A DNA stretch of 64,000 nucleotides from Flavipsychrobacter sp. (GTDB lineage Bacteria; Bacteroidota; Bacteroidia; Chitinophagales; Chitinophagaceae), in assembly GCA_031292525.1 (NCBI GenBank), contig JARLGY010000018.1, positions 186,001-250,000 on the forward strand, given 5' to 3'. Below, in pieces: positions 15,882 to 24,394 of the stretch (positions within the stretch are counted from its first letter, which is position 1; each line of letters opens with the position of its first letter). Position numbers and translations under genes: made by a program. The notes below the pieces were generated by a model, which worked only from the letters and a program-made list of their open reading frames with translations, did not search any database and was not told the DNA's origin.

Positions 15882-18800
15882 CTAATTTTTAATGAAACGC
15901 TCCGTAACAGTTTTGCTATTAACAACGGTCTTGATCATATACACTCCGTTCGCCATATCGCTTATGGGTATAGTAATAGCCTGATCGGCTGTAGTTATCT
16001 GCCTTACCACCTGCCCCACTATATTGATGATGCTGATGTCTTTAGCACCACTGTAAATACTGCTGTAGTTAACATTGATGTTTGATGTAGCAGGGTTGGG
16101 TACTACAACTATTCCAGATGCATGATTGGCCACATTACTTATGCCCGTATTGCTGCTGATATCATTAAATAAAAGCTCCAGTCTCTGGCCTTGAGAGGTA
16201 GCATCTGCATTTACTGTAAACGGATAGCTGACCCCATTGGTTATAAGCGTGTAAGTATTGATGTACTTATCGTGCAGGTAAACTGTTTTGTTGGCGGGTA
16301 GGCTGTATTTGCTTACTGTAAGTGTATATGTGTTAGGCACGGAACTAATGCCCAGGCCCATCACATAGCCATCGGTTATATCGCTTTCATCGCGCGCATC
16401 CCAAGCCAGTGTTTTATTGTCTGTACTTGTTGAGCTGATATTGAACTGCGCATTTGCCATTTTATTCAGATCGCCATCTTCGCCCGCATTGCCACTTGCA
16501 CCCGGTCTTAACGACATCTCCCAACTATCCCAGAAGCTGCTGCCTTTATATACAGAAAGCTCTAGTGACGGATATACGCTGGTTGTCTTCAGAATGCCAG
16601 TGGTGGGTGTGCCATTGTTTTTGCTGCTCTCATGGAAGGTAAGCGCAATATCTGACCCGGAAGTATTGTTGGCCAGGAAGGCGCCATTGATGGGTAGTAT
16701 ATAGCTACTGGATGCTGCATAGTAAGAGGATCCATTGGTATAAGTATTACCGCCGTTTTGCTGGCCCGGTTGCACTACAAGTATGGCATTAAGGCTACTT
16801 ATATTGGTAACGGAACTGAGCAATACCTGGGATGGATACGGATTGGATATGAGGTTCCAGCCATTGGCAGGAACTGTTTCTACAATGTCGCCAGTATTGA
16901 CGGATGACGCGGTTGTAAAGGTAATATTGGACGGAGGAGTGGTACCGCTGGTAGTGCAATCCTGCCCTTTGGCCCCCCTGATGAAAGCAAGGATACCGTT
17001 GGATACGCTGCTGCCGGACTGTGCTGCGGGAAAGGCTGCTGTGCCATTGGTGATACCAGTATAACCACCAGTACCAGCAGTGTACCTGAATACAGATGGG
17101 TTAGTATTAACGCAACCAGAACCTGCACCTGAAATGCCAGTAACATCGAAAGAAGCTTCGAGTGAAGTCAGGTCTAAGTTAGTGGTATATGGATGGCCTA
17201 AAAGGCGGTAGCCGCGCTGACCAGGTATAAAACGCTGTATGTTCACATTCCCGATTATTTTGCCCGACACTGTACCTATATGCCCTGTACCATTGGCATC
17301 GCTGATAAGTGTGAGATTGCCATTAGCATTCAGTGTATCGCCTGATGCAACTGTTACTATACCGGGAGTAGTGCCACCTGGGATATTTAAAGTATTGCCC
17401 AGGGTAGCATTGCCGTTTACAGTGAGTGTGTCCAGGCTGGATGTAGCGGTAGAAGTTTGATCGAAATAGAGTGACCCAGTTGTATTGCCATTGATGATAA
17501 GACCTGATGTTGCAGAACCTGTAATGGCGCTGGACGGGCTGGAACCAGAAATGCTGTTTACAGTAATTGTATGACCATTCAGGTTAAGGTTACCGCTACT
17601 CATCATTAGTGTACCATTTACGGTAGTGTTTGCAGAGATAGTAGTAGGCGATGAGACCTGTAGATTGGGGAAAGTAGTTTGACTGGAAGGTATATTATTG
17701 GACGTACCGCCATACTTGATAGTGGCAGTAGGATCGAGCACTCCCAAAATAGGGTAAGTGCTGTTATTGATGGTAAGTGTACGGCCAGGGCCAACATTGA
17801 TGGTAGCATTAATAGGCTGTGTCGAATTAATGGTCAGGTCGGTTGACTGGTCTACAGATATTGAAGAACCTGTACCTGAAACCGTCCAGCTGCTGCCGCT
17901 GATGGTACCTGCGCTACTACTGTCTATGTGAAAGACCTGGTTGTTTGCGGTGAACGAAGACGCAGTACTACCTGCATTAGGATATAGTTTTGTGTACCAT
18001 GTGCCGGTAACATCGAGGTTGCCGCTTGCGCCTGAATAATAATCAGTATAAGGATATAATGTGGATGCAACTATTTCGCCACCTGTAATCTGCGTGGCCG
18101 TATAGTAGTTGGTACCATTGTAGAACAATATTTGTGCTAATTGTGATGCGGAAAGATCGCCTGCAGAAGACCCTACGTAGATGCGGCCGGTAGTGCCTGC
18201 GGTACCGTTGTAGCCACCTGTCCAGCCGGTTATCACCAGTTTTTTACCGCTTGTCCATGTTACCCCGCTGCTGGCAGCAAAAGATATGGAATGTGCATTG
18301 GTACCATCCAGTATGATAACACTATGATCAGTAACCGTAAGGGTATTGAACAGGATAGCTGTGCTTGCGGCTATGGATGTGGTGCTCAGGTTACCGCCGT
18401 TCATCGTCAATGTCGGTGCGCTTGAAGTGGAAGGACCGAACACATTGCTGGTGCCAGGGTTAAGTGTCAACGTACCCGCTGCTATATTCAGTACTCCGGT
18501 AAATGAGCTTGCTGCCGATCCATTGAGCAGCAACGTACCTGCACCTGTTTTTACCAGGCCCCCGGTGCCACCATTATTGATGAATTTACCCCCATAAGTG
18601 AGCGTAGTGCCCGATGCGGTGTTGATGGTATCATTATTACTTGTGCCCGATGTTGGGCCCAATGCTATGGTGCGGTTGCTGTTCATGGTGAAGCTTGCTG
18701 TTGTGTACAGTGTGCCGCCATTGATAGTGATGTTGGTAGTGGCCGATCCGGGCACACCGCCCAGTCTGCTGTCTGTGTTTACTGATATGCCACCGCTATT

Positions 18801-20048
18801 GATCTTGATGCCGCCGGTAAATGTGTTAGCGACACTCAGTGTGAGCGTACCTGTACCGGAACGCACCAGGCCAAGAGAGAACGTTGCGCCATCTGTAATA
18901 GGCAATGTGAAATTAGTGGAAGATGCCCCGCTGATAGTGAGCACAGATGCTGCAGCCTGGCTGTTGTTGGTGAGTGTGGAGGTGGCGCCGTTGGTAACAG
19001 AGCCAACATGAGAGCCTGAGGATGCCAGTGATGCGATCTCCTGGTTGTACCCGTTAAGCGCGAATACACCTCCTGAGGTAGAAGATGAAGAGCTGCCCAG
19101 TACTACATTTGTGGTAGTAGGCAAGGCATTATTTGTGCCCAATTTTAGTTTTTGGGTCCCAGTGCTGCTCCCGTCTATATAGGTATTGCCGGTATAGGTA
19201 TTATTGTTGTTGAGCACTACCGCCCCTGCGCCTGTGCCCGGGCCATCGCAGATGTGCAGATCGGCTGTGCCTGAGATAACACCTGCATAATATAAATTTG
19301 AGGTTGTGGTAGTAGTACCCAATGCTGTAGGCATGGTAGTGTTATTGATAATGTTCCCTGTTATCGTGTCATTCACTGTGCCGCTTGATGGGGCTACCAC
19401 CAGCCCCGCAACATTGGTATTGCCCGAAACTGTAGTGGAAGATATGTAGATGGGGGCAGATATGTTTAAGGCGCTGGCGGTAAACTGAATAACATATGCT
19501 TTACCGGGAGTATTGGCTCCCTGCACTCCGTTAAACATAACAACTGAACCAGTTGAACCATTAATTCCGTTAGGATAATGCTGTAACCCACCTACGCTAG
19601 ACAACTTAATGCCACCTCCTGTCGCCGCACTCGGGTTGGTGGAGATATTAATTGTATCATTACTGGCTATGGTAATACCATAGAGACTCACCAGGTTGGT
19701 AGAAGTGGTAGCTAAAGTATAGCCCGATACATTAAAAAAGTTTTGGGCAAAAGCACTGCCGCTCACGGTAACAGTGCCTGCTGTGCCCTGATACACGCAA
19801 GTATCAATTGAGCTTTGGGGAGGATTGGTTGGCGCTGAACTGGTAGCCGTAGGGCTCCTCCAGTTACCTGCGGTCAAAAATGTGCCGCTGCCACCGGCGG
19901 CAGGAGAGGCTGATGGGTTGCCACCATTCCAGTAATAAGTTTGCGCAGAAGCGGTATTACCTAGTCCTAACAGGATGCATATGAAGCATATGCTTAAACG
20001 GTTTGTTCCCATTCTCTTTGATGTCTGTAACTGCATAGTATAATGCAT
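15882..20048 (-). CDS. Large T9SS-exported adhesin with autotransporter-type beta repeats
   Basis: 1388 residues. After a signal peptide (FICILLGLGNTASAQ) come long Ser/Thr/Asn/Gly-rich beta-helix-type repeats. Several fit the autotransporter-associated strand pattern, such as LVRSGTGTLTLSVANTFTGG and LVKTGAGTLLLNGSAASS with TLTLNPG. The last 85 residues are a type A T9SS sorting domain (VVVPNPATSNINV, then MANGVYMIKTVVNSKTVTERFIKN split over the end), so export is through T9SS and not a beta-barrel autotransporter. Role: probably surface adhesion. ATGs at 20048, 20036 and 20012 are possible starts. GC-rich codons differ from the AT-rich flank. The PID-CTERM gene follows by 22 bases. Confidence 0.85.
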   Translation of the reverse strand: MHYTMQLQTSKRMGTNRLSICFICILLGLGNTASAQTYYWNGGNPSASPAAGGSGTFLTAGNWRSPTATSSAPTNPPQSSIDTCVYQGTAGTVTVSGSAFAQNFFNVSGYTLATTSTNLVSLYGITIASNDTINISTNPSAATGGGIKLSSVGGLQHYPNGINGSTGSVVMFNGVQGANTPGKAYVIQFTASALNISAPIYISSTTVSGNTNVAGLVVAPSSGTVNDTITGNIINNTTMPTALGTTTTTSNLYYAGVISGTADLHICDGPGTGAGAVVLNNNNTYTGNTYIDGSSTGTQKLKLGTNNALPTTTNVVLGSSSSSTSGGVFALNGYNQEIASLASSGSHVGSVTNGATSTLTNNSQAAASVLTISGASSTNFTLPITDGATFSLGLVRSGTGTLTLSVANTFTGGIKINSGGISVNTDSRLGGVPGSATTNITINGGTLYTTASFTMNSNRTIALGPTSGTSNNDTINTASGTTLTYGGKFINNGGTGGLVKTGAGTLLLNGSAASSFTGVLNIAAGTLTLNPGTSNVFGPSTSSAPTLTMNGGNLSTTSIAASTAILFNTLTVTDHSVIILDGTNAHSISFAASSGVTWTSGKKLVITGWTGGYNGTAGTTGRIYVGSSAGDLSASQLAQILFYNGTNYYTATQITGGEIVASTLYPYTDYYSGASGNLDVTGTWYTKLYPNAGSTASSFTANNQVFHIDSSSAGTISGSSWTVSGTGSSISVDQSTDLTINSTQPINATINVGPGRTLTINNSTYPILGVLDPTATIKYGGTSNNIPSSQTTFPNLQVSSPTTISANTTVNGTLMMSSGNLNLNGHTITVNSISGSSPSSAITGSATSGLIINGNTTGSLYFDQTSTATSSLDTLTVNGNATLGNTLNIPGGTTPGIVTVASGDTLNANGNLTLISDANGTGHIGTVSGKIIGNVNIQRFIPGQRGYRLLGHPYTTNLDLTSLEASFDVTGISGAGSGCVNTNPSVFRYTAGTGGYTGITNGTAAFPAAQSGSSVSNGILAFIRGAKGQDCTTSGTTPPSNITFTTASSVNTGDIVETVPANGWNLISNPYPSQVLLSSVTNISSLNAILVVQPGQQNGGNTYTNGSSYYAASSSYILPINGAFLANNTSGSDIALTFHESSKNNGTPTTGILKTTSVYPSLELSVYKGSSFWDSWEMSLRPGASGNAGEDGDLNKMANAQFNISSTSTDNKTLAWDARDESDITDGYVMGLGISSVPNTYTLTVSKYSLPANKTVYLHDKYINTYTLITNGVSYPFTVNADATSQGQRLELLFNDISSNTGISNVANHASGIVVVPNPATSNINVNYSSIYSGAKDISIINIVGQVVRQITTADQAITIPISDMANGVYMIKTVVNSKTVTERFIKN

Positions 20049-20371
20049 TAAATAATTAAGTAATCTTATATAGTTGAGGCCAAAAGCAAGTTAACTAAAC
20101 ATTAACAAAAATAGCAATGATTTTAATCATTAGCAATTTCTTAATATTTGTATTGCTCTTTATAATAATCTGTAATGAAATATATAATTATGGTAACTGA
20201 TTTTTATTAAAAAGAAGCAAAATTAAAATAAAAAAATAGAGAGTCAATAGACTTTCTTAGATTGAAATATTATTTATGTCAATATCTAGCAATACCGGGG
20301 GCAGCATTGTAGCAAATTGTTCATATGACTTGGCAACTGACAAGCGTAAACATCTAAGATGCATATACCAA

Positions 20372-20405
20372 TACTTATTGACTACTGTTACTTATTGACT
20401 ACTGT
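20372..20405. repeat. 17-bp perfect tandem duplication
   Basis: TACTTATTGACTACTGT occurs twice back to back (20372-20388 and 20389-20405). It lies in the AT-rich 20049-20577 gap upstream of the adhesin; apart from a weak AGCCGA...TCGGCT hairpin near 20504 I see nothing else there. Confidence 0.6.
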
Positions 20406-20577
20406 TCATAAACATGGGGGTGTTATTATATTTTTAATCACTTAATATTTCTGGATTTCTGGAATAAATATTTGCTTTAAAAAATGGTATAAAAAAGAAT
20501 CAGCCGAAAAATAAGGGTTTCCCCTACCATCGGCTAAATAAATAGCGTTTAAAAACCAAGTATTTAATAATATTTAA

Positions 20578-20612
20578 AAAAAAGCCAGCATTTTTAAAAA
20601 TGCTGGCTTTTC
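20578..20612 (-). terminator. Perfect palindromic terminator after the PID-CTERM remnant
   Basis: AAAGCCAGCATTTTT (20581-20595) pairs fully with AAAAATGCTGGCTTT (20596-20610), flanked by A-runs and T-runs, so it can act on either strand. It sits where the terminator of the intact PID-CTERM gene would be expected. Confidence 0.75.
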
Positions 20613-20629
20613 TATCATGTAATTTCTAT

Positions 20630-20788
20630 TTAACCGAGAGTGTCTTTCTTTTTCTTCATTAAACGTTTTCACCGTAGCTAACACCAGCTACAATAGCTAT
20701 GCTAAGACCGCCATCGAGTGGTACAGAGGTATCAGGGTCGCCGCGGATGATGCCTTGTGCGACAGCCTTTAGAGAAAAAATGCCTGCT
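20630..20788 (-). pseudogene. Decayed duplicate of the PID-CTERM gene
   Basis: The minus strand encodes AGIFSLKAVAQG, then GDPDTSVPLDGGLSIAIVAG and VSYG, almost identical in DNA and protein to the 15642-15860 gene. Two lesions are visible. The first ten or so codons including the start are missing. One base is deleted after VSYG (GGTGAAAACG where the intact copy has GGTGCAAAACG), which shifts the frame into ENV-stop. The basic tail RLMKKKK remains in the other frame. The 5' break falls at a TTAG directly after a stop codon, and the adhesin tail ATTAAAAATTAG is also seen there, suggesting that an adhesin-tail/PID-CTERM unit was duplicated and then deleted. Confidence 0.8.
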
Positions 20789-21026
20789 AATTTTTAATCA
20801 GGGTGTTGCCATATTTTTGCAGATTCAGGAAGGTTAGCATTAACTCTAACCCTGCAGGATTGTGTATGAGGTGCTTAAGTTGAAAAATAGGCGTGGAGTA
20901 TGCCTCTACAGAAATAGCAAATGGAACTTCATACGATAGAATGAGCGCGTCCACCAGAAGGAACATGTTATGGTCGGAAGCATTAGTAGGAGTTATATGC
21001 GGGAGTTTTTCAGAAGCAGGAGACAA
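20787..21026 (-). pseudogene. Possible gene remnant, up to 79 codons
   Basis: An open frame with only a TTG start that ends in NTLIKN-stop, sharing the last 12 bases (ATTAAAAATTAG) with the adhesin's end. The rest (FLLVDALILSYEVPFAISVE...) matches nothing I know and has no signal peptide. It may be the remnant of whatever preceded the duplicated PID-CTERM gene, or non-coding. Low confidence. Confidence 0.2.
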
Positions 21027-21055
21027 AGAAATCTATTTTTAGTTTGTCTCCTGCT
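21015..21055 (-). terminator. Hairpin downstream of ridA
   Basis: AGCAGGAGACAAA (21015-21027) and TTTGTCTCCTGCT (21043-21055) form a 13-bp perfect stem with a 15-base loop, 20 bases after the ridA stop. It lacks a T-run but is the natural 3' end for that gene. Confidence 0.5.
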
Positions 21056-21074
21056 CTTGAACATTATTCTGTGG

Positions 21075-21452
21075 CTAAACAACAGCGATAACAGATATTT
21101 CAACATTTACACCTTTGGGCAAACCTGAGACCTGCACAGTTTCGCGGGCAGGGGCATCGGTAGCGAAGTAGGTACCATATATTTCATTTACCTGTGCAAA
21201 CTGCCCCATATCCATGAGGAATATAGTGGTCTTTACAATATTGCTGAATCCTAAACCAGCTTCAGATAGTATGGCGCTAATATTCTCCATAACAAGGCGG
21301 GTTTCTACTTGTATATCACCTGTGATGAGATTACCAGTTGCAGGATCGATGGCTATCTGGCCGGATACGAACAAAAAGTTGCCTGCCATTACGGCCTGGT
21401 TATATGGCCCTATTGGCGCAGGGGCGTTGTTGGTGCGGATTATCTTCTTCAT
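21075..21452 (-). CDS. ridA: RidA family enamine/imine deaminase
   Basis: 125 residues of the YjgF/YER057c/UK114 family, which hydrolyses reactive 2-aminoacrylate-type enamines formed by PLP enzymes. Signatures: APAPIGPYNQAV at the N-terminus, LFVSGQIAIDPATG, and the catalytic Arg in ARETVQVSGLPKGVNVEI. Length is typical. The start ATG at 21452 is only five bases after a TACTTTTG element, suggesting a leaderless transcript. Divergent from tsaB. Secure at family level. Confidence 0.93.
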   Translation of the reverse strand: MKKIIRTNNAPAPIGPYNQAVMAGNFLFVSGQIAIDPATGNLITGDIQVETRLVMENISAILSEAGLGFSNIVKTTIFLMDMGQFAQVNEIYGTYFATDAPARETVQVSGLPKGVNVEISVIAVV

Positions 21453-21456
21453 ACCA

Positions 21457-21464
21457 CAAAAGTA
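21457..21464 (-). promoter_or_regulatory. -7 element for ridA
   Basis: Minus-strand TACTTTTG, an exact TAnnTTTG match, ends five bases before the ridA ATG. As with tadA this would give a leaderless mRNA. Confidence 0.4.
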
Positions 21465-21516
21465 AGGAACGTTGCTATGGTTCTTAATATGCTGCTTACA
21501 TTTGCATACAATTATT

Positions 21517-22176
21517 ATGGCTTACATTTTACATATAGACACATCGGGCAGTACAGGTACAATAGCCCTAGCCAAAGAAGGTGCAATAATTAGCAGTGTG
21601 AGTACAGATGAGGCCCGTAATCAGGCTTCAACCATTAACCTGATGATAGACCACGTGCTTCAGCAGGGGGGTATTAAAACCGGGCAGCTGGAAGCTATAG
21701 CAGTATGCGGAGGGCCGGGGTCGTACACAGGGCTACGCATAGGGCTAGCTACGGCAAAGGGGCTTTGCTACGCACTAAGCATACCATTGCTTATGGCTAA
21801 TAAGCTTAGCTTGTTAGCTAGCAATAAACAAGATCTGCATAAGTCTGCATATCCATTTTACATTACTTTACTCACGGCAAGAACCCAGGAATACTTTATT
21901 ACTGTGATTGATGCTGTGGGGGCAGTCATCTTGGAACCGCAGCATATAATGGAAGCTGACCTGCAATTGCAGCAATTTGAACAAGGTTACTTTGTAACTG
22001 ATACAGCAGCGGACACTCCAAACGTATTTAATGAAAATACCATTATTGATAATGGCGTATCAATTGATGCTAATTACTGGGCAAAAGCCGCAAAAGAGTC
22101 ATTTTTTCTCAAAAAATTTACAAACATCGCTACAGCCGAGCCTTTTTATCTAAAAGAAGTTTATACCCATAAGTAA
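21517..22176 (+). CDS. tsaB: tRNA threonylcarbamoyladenosine protein TsaB
   Basis: TsaB is the non-catalytic partner of TsaD in making t6A37 on ANN-decoding tRNAs. The 219-residue protein opens with AYILHIDTSGSTGTIALAKE and carries ICVCGGPGSYTGLRIG-type sequence (AVCGGPGSYTGLRIGLATAK), the classic family signature. The C-terminal half is variable, as is usual. The frame is open 15 codons upstream, but the ATG at 21517 matches the family start. No tsaD or tsaE is in the window. Confidence 0.92.
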   Translation: MAYILHIDTSGSTGTIALAKEGAIISSVSTDEARNQASTINLMIDHVLQQGGIKTGQLEAIAVCGGPGSYTGLRIGLATAKGLCYALSIPLLMANKLSLLASNKQDLHKSAYPFYITLLTARTQEYFITVIDAVGAVILEPQHIMEADLQLQQFEQGYFVTDTAADTPNVFNENTIIDNGVSIDANYWAKAAKESFFLKKFTNIATAEPFYLKEVYTHK

Positions 22177-22259
22177 CTGCCAATCAACGTATTAACATAG
22201 TTATGTGGATAAAAATATTACTTTTTAACTCCAAATTAACAGTTTTGTTGAATATGTAG

Positions 22260-22290
22260 TTGATTCATATCTCCATATTAGGTATGTTTG
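22260..22290 (+). promoter_or_regulatory. Promoter of the ArsR-type gene
   Basis: TTG at 22260-22262 and TATGTTTG at 22283-22290 are separated by 20 bases, the full Bacteroidota -33/-7 arrangement. The 5' leader would be about 75 bases. This is the best promoter match in the window. Confidence 0.6.
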
Positions 22291-22371
22291 CATAGTGTAT
22301 GAGTAGTTTCCACTACACCAAACACAAAAAGCAAGCAAACAATATCAATTTAACAACGTAAAATTAAATTA

Positions 22372-22734
22372 ATGGAAACAACTGTGTCAGCAAACACACT
22401 GGTTATTCGCAAAAACGAAGGCGCCAGCGATCAGATCAAGTTAGACTACGTAGCGGTGAAGAATGCGGCTATGACGTTGAGGGCAATTAACCACAAACTC
22501 CGCCAGCAGATCGTAAAGTTGCTGGAAGAGAACAAGCGCATGAATGTTACCGACATTTATGTGAAACTGCGTTTGGAGCAGTCAGTAGCGTCACAGCACC
22601 TGGCTATCCTGCGTCGTGCGAACATCGTGATCACTGAACGTGATGGTAAATTCATTCACTACGCATTGAACCATGCGCGCATAGCATCTGTTGCTAAGTT
22701 CGTAATGGAACTGGTAAATTCTGATGAAGGATAA
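22372..22734 (+). CDS. ArsR-family winged-helix regulator
   Basis: 120 residues. The winged helix-turn-helix is clear: LRQQIVKLLEENKRMNVTDI as the first helices, LEQSVASQHLAILRRANIVI as the recognition region, and ERDGKFIHYALN as the wing. No Cys pairs in the helices are seen, so metal sensing of the classic ArsR type is unlikely. It stands alone with its own promoter and terminator; the target genes are unknown. Base composition is unusually GC-rich relative to the flank, consistent with high expression. Confidence 0.88.
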   Translation: METTVSANTLVIRKNEGASDQIKLDYVAVKNAAMTLRAINHKLRQQIVKLLEENKRMNVTDIYVKLRLEQSVASQHLAILRRANIVITERDGKFIHYALNHARIASVAKFVMELVNSDEG

Positions 22735-22771
22735 TTCATAATATTCCTTTAATCTTCCATCTCAAACAAGA

Positions 22772-22802
22772 AATTGGCCTGCATGATAAGTGCAGGCCAA
22801 TT
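22772..22802. terminator. Terminator between arsR-type gene and paaY-like gene
   Basis: AATTGGCCTGCA (22772-22783) and TGCAGGCCAATT (22791-22802) form a perfect 12-bp stem with a 7-base loop and T residues after it. It lies between convergent genes and probably serves both. Confidence 0.8.
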
Positions 22803-22827
22803 TTGCATTAAGGACTTTAGGCTGAGT

Positions 22828-23424
22828 TTATTTAGCTTTTATACTATTCCAGGTTGTATATAATGATTCCTGCGCTGGTCTGTTTTCGGGCATTTCAAAT
22901 AAAGGCTGACATGCTATCAGGCTATCATAACAATCTGCAGGCAGGGACTGGTATAGCTGGGTGCCTTTTGTTTTCCAGGCTATCATTTCATCGCTTACTT
23001 CTTTTATTATCTTATATGGATTGCCTACAACTAATGAGCGGCGTGGTATTTTGGCATTTGCGTTTATAAACGATAATGCCCCTATAATACATTCATCCCC
23101 TATTTCTACCTCGTCCATTATCACGCTGTTCATACCTACCATTACATTGCGGCCAATGGTACCACCATGCACTATAGCGCCATGGCCTATATGGGCACCT
23201 TCTTTCAGCAACACAGTAACACCCGGGAACATGTGTATAGTACAATTTTCCTGCACATTGCAGCCATCTTCTATAACTATACCACCCCAGTCGCCACGTA
23301 GGGCTGCACCAGGACCTATATATACATCTTTACCTATAATTACATTGCCCGTAACCACAGCCTGCGGATGAACAAAAGCTGACGGATGGACAACTGGGAT
23401 GAAACCTTTGAATGAGTAGAACAT
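22828..23424 (-). CDS. PaaY-like left-handed beta-helix (gamma-carbonic-anhydrase-type) protein
   Basis: 198 residues of hexapeptide repeats. It resembles PaaY throughout: FIPVVHPSAFVHPQAVVTG, IGPGAALRGDWGGIVIEDG, NVQENCTIHMFPG, HIGHGAIVHG, and a C-terminal helix IAWKTKGTQLYQSL. The His residues in IHMF, HIGH and VHGG form the metal site expected for this fold. PaaY is a hydroxyacyl-CoA thioesterase of phenylacetate degradation, but no other paa genes are here, so the substrate is open. Start ATG at 23424. Confidence 0.85.
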   Translation of the reverse strand: MFYSFKGFIPVVHPSAFVHPQAVVTGNVIIGKDVYIGPGAALRGDWGGIVIEDGCNVQENCTIHMFPGVTVLLKEGAHIGHGAIVHGGTIGRNVMVGMNSVIMDEVEIGDECIIGALSFINANAKIPRRSLVVGNPYKIIKEVSDEMIAWKTKGTQLYQSLPADCYDSLIACQPLFEMPENRPAQESLYTTWNSIKAK

Positions 23425-23486
23425 AGCTCAAGAATTGAGCAGCAAATGTAAATAGCTTTGGAGTAACAATATAATAATTACACTCC

Positions 23487-23708
23487 TTACGGTACCGGGT
23501 CGTAGCCATGCCCCCCCCAGGGATTGCAGGAGAGGAAACGCTTAAAAGTAAGCCAGCCACCTTTTAATGGGCCATATTTCTTTATGGCTTCTACACCATA
23601 TTGGCTACAGGTGGGGGTATAACGGCATTTAGCCCCCAGTAGCGGAGATATAAACGCCTGGTAGAGGCGTATGAAACCAATAAAAAGAAATGATAATAAC
23701 TTACGCAT
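23487..23708 (-). CDS. yidD: Membrane protein insertion efficiency factor YidD
   Basis: 73 residues. [20 protein letters not shown], then [15 protein letters not shown] and [13 protein letters not shown] are the diagnostic blocks with three conserved Cys. YidD is a membrane-associated helper of YidC-dependent insertion. Its start overlaps the rnpA stop by eight bases, and rpmH lies just upstream, the classic rpmH-rnpA-yidD order. Confidence 0.95.
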   Translation of the reverse strand: MRKLLSFLFIGFIRLYQAFISPLLGAKCRYTPTCSQYGVEAIKKYGPLKGGWLTFKRFLSCNPWGGHGYDPVP

Positions 23709-24099
23709 TGGGCTGCACCTCGGGCAGTGTACCAGTAAGCTTTGTAATGCCTTTCACCACTAAAGGTTCAACCAGAGCATAGTTGGGCATTTTATTATCT
23801 GTAAACATAATGAACAGATGCAGTTGCAAGTGCGGGGGCACATGTGCATATAAGAGGTGTTTGTGCAAGCGCCAGCTCTCGAAAATAAGGCGGCGAACGC
23901 GGTGCCGGTGCACACTGCTGCGGAATTTCTTTTTAGGAATGGAGAAGCCCACCCGCGCCGGCGCGGTTCCAGCTTCGCGCGGCAGCCACTTATACATGAA
24001 CCTGACCGGAAAAAAAGAAAACGCTTTCCCGGTCAGGAAAAGCGTATTAATATGTTGCTCGCGCTTCAGCCGCTCGTCTGCTGTGAAAGTATAACGAAT
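23701..24099 (-). CDS. rnpA: Ribonuclease P protein component, apparent ATT start
   Basis: RnpA binds the RNase P RNA and helps mature tRNA 5' ends. The conserved parts are [19 protein letters not shown], the hydrophobic strand region and the RNR-type motif in [19 protein letters not shown]. The N-terminal block extends 33 codons above the only ATG (23997), which lies inside the domain. Between the upstream in-frame TAA (24121-24123) and the YTF block there is no ATG, GTG or TTG. ATT at 24097-24099 gives (M)[11 protein letters not shown], the usual family start; ATC codons at 24103-24108 are alternatives. The product is about 132 residues. rpmH ends 28 bases upstream and yidD overlaps downstream. 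Confidence 0.85.
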   Translation of the reverse strand: MRYTFTADERLKREQHINTLFLTGKAFSFFPVRFMYKWLPREAGTAPARVGFSIPKKKFRSSVHRHRVRRLIFESWRLHKHLLYAHVPPHLQLHLFIMFTDNKMPNYALVEPLVVKGITKLTGTLPEVQPNA

Positions 24100-24127
24100 G
24101 GTGATGATCGATCTATTTAATTAAAAA

Positions 24128-24283
24128 TTATTTCAGGCGGCTTTCGTCTGATACAGTTAGCTTATGACGGCCTTTTGCACGGCGTGATGCTAATACTTTG
24201 CGGCCATTCGCTGATTCCATACGCTTACGGAAACCATGAACTGTTTTACGGCTTTTGCGATGCGGTTGGTATGTACGTTTCAT
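24128..24283 (-). CDS. rpmH: 50S ribosomal protein L34
   Basis: 51 residues. [38 protein letters not shown] and GRHKLTVS are diagnostic for L34, a small basic protein of the large subunit. Bacteroidota L34 often carries a few extra C-terminal residues such as the SDESRLK here. It starts on ATG at 24283 and heads the rpmH-rnpA-yidD cluster. Confidence 0.97.
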   Translation of the reverse strand: MKRTYQPHRKSRKTVHGFRKRMESANGRKVLASRRAKGRHKLTVSDESRLK

Positions 24284-24394
24284 ATTTATACAGTTTGCCC
24301 TTTTGCAAGGGGATAATAATTAAAGGAGTGCAAAGGTAAGTAAATAATTTAATTAGCCAACTTTAAAAACAGAAAAATAAAAGTCTTTTGCCAT

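Noticed and set aside
16417-19069. Plus- and minus-strand open frames within the adhesin gene
   Set aside because: They are shadows of a repetitive GC-richer gene; the adhesin has signal peptide, repeats and a T9SS end in one frame.
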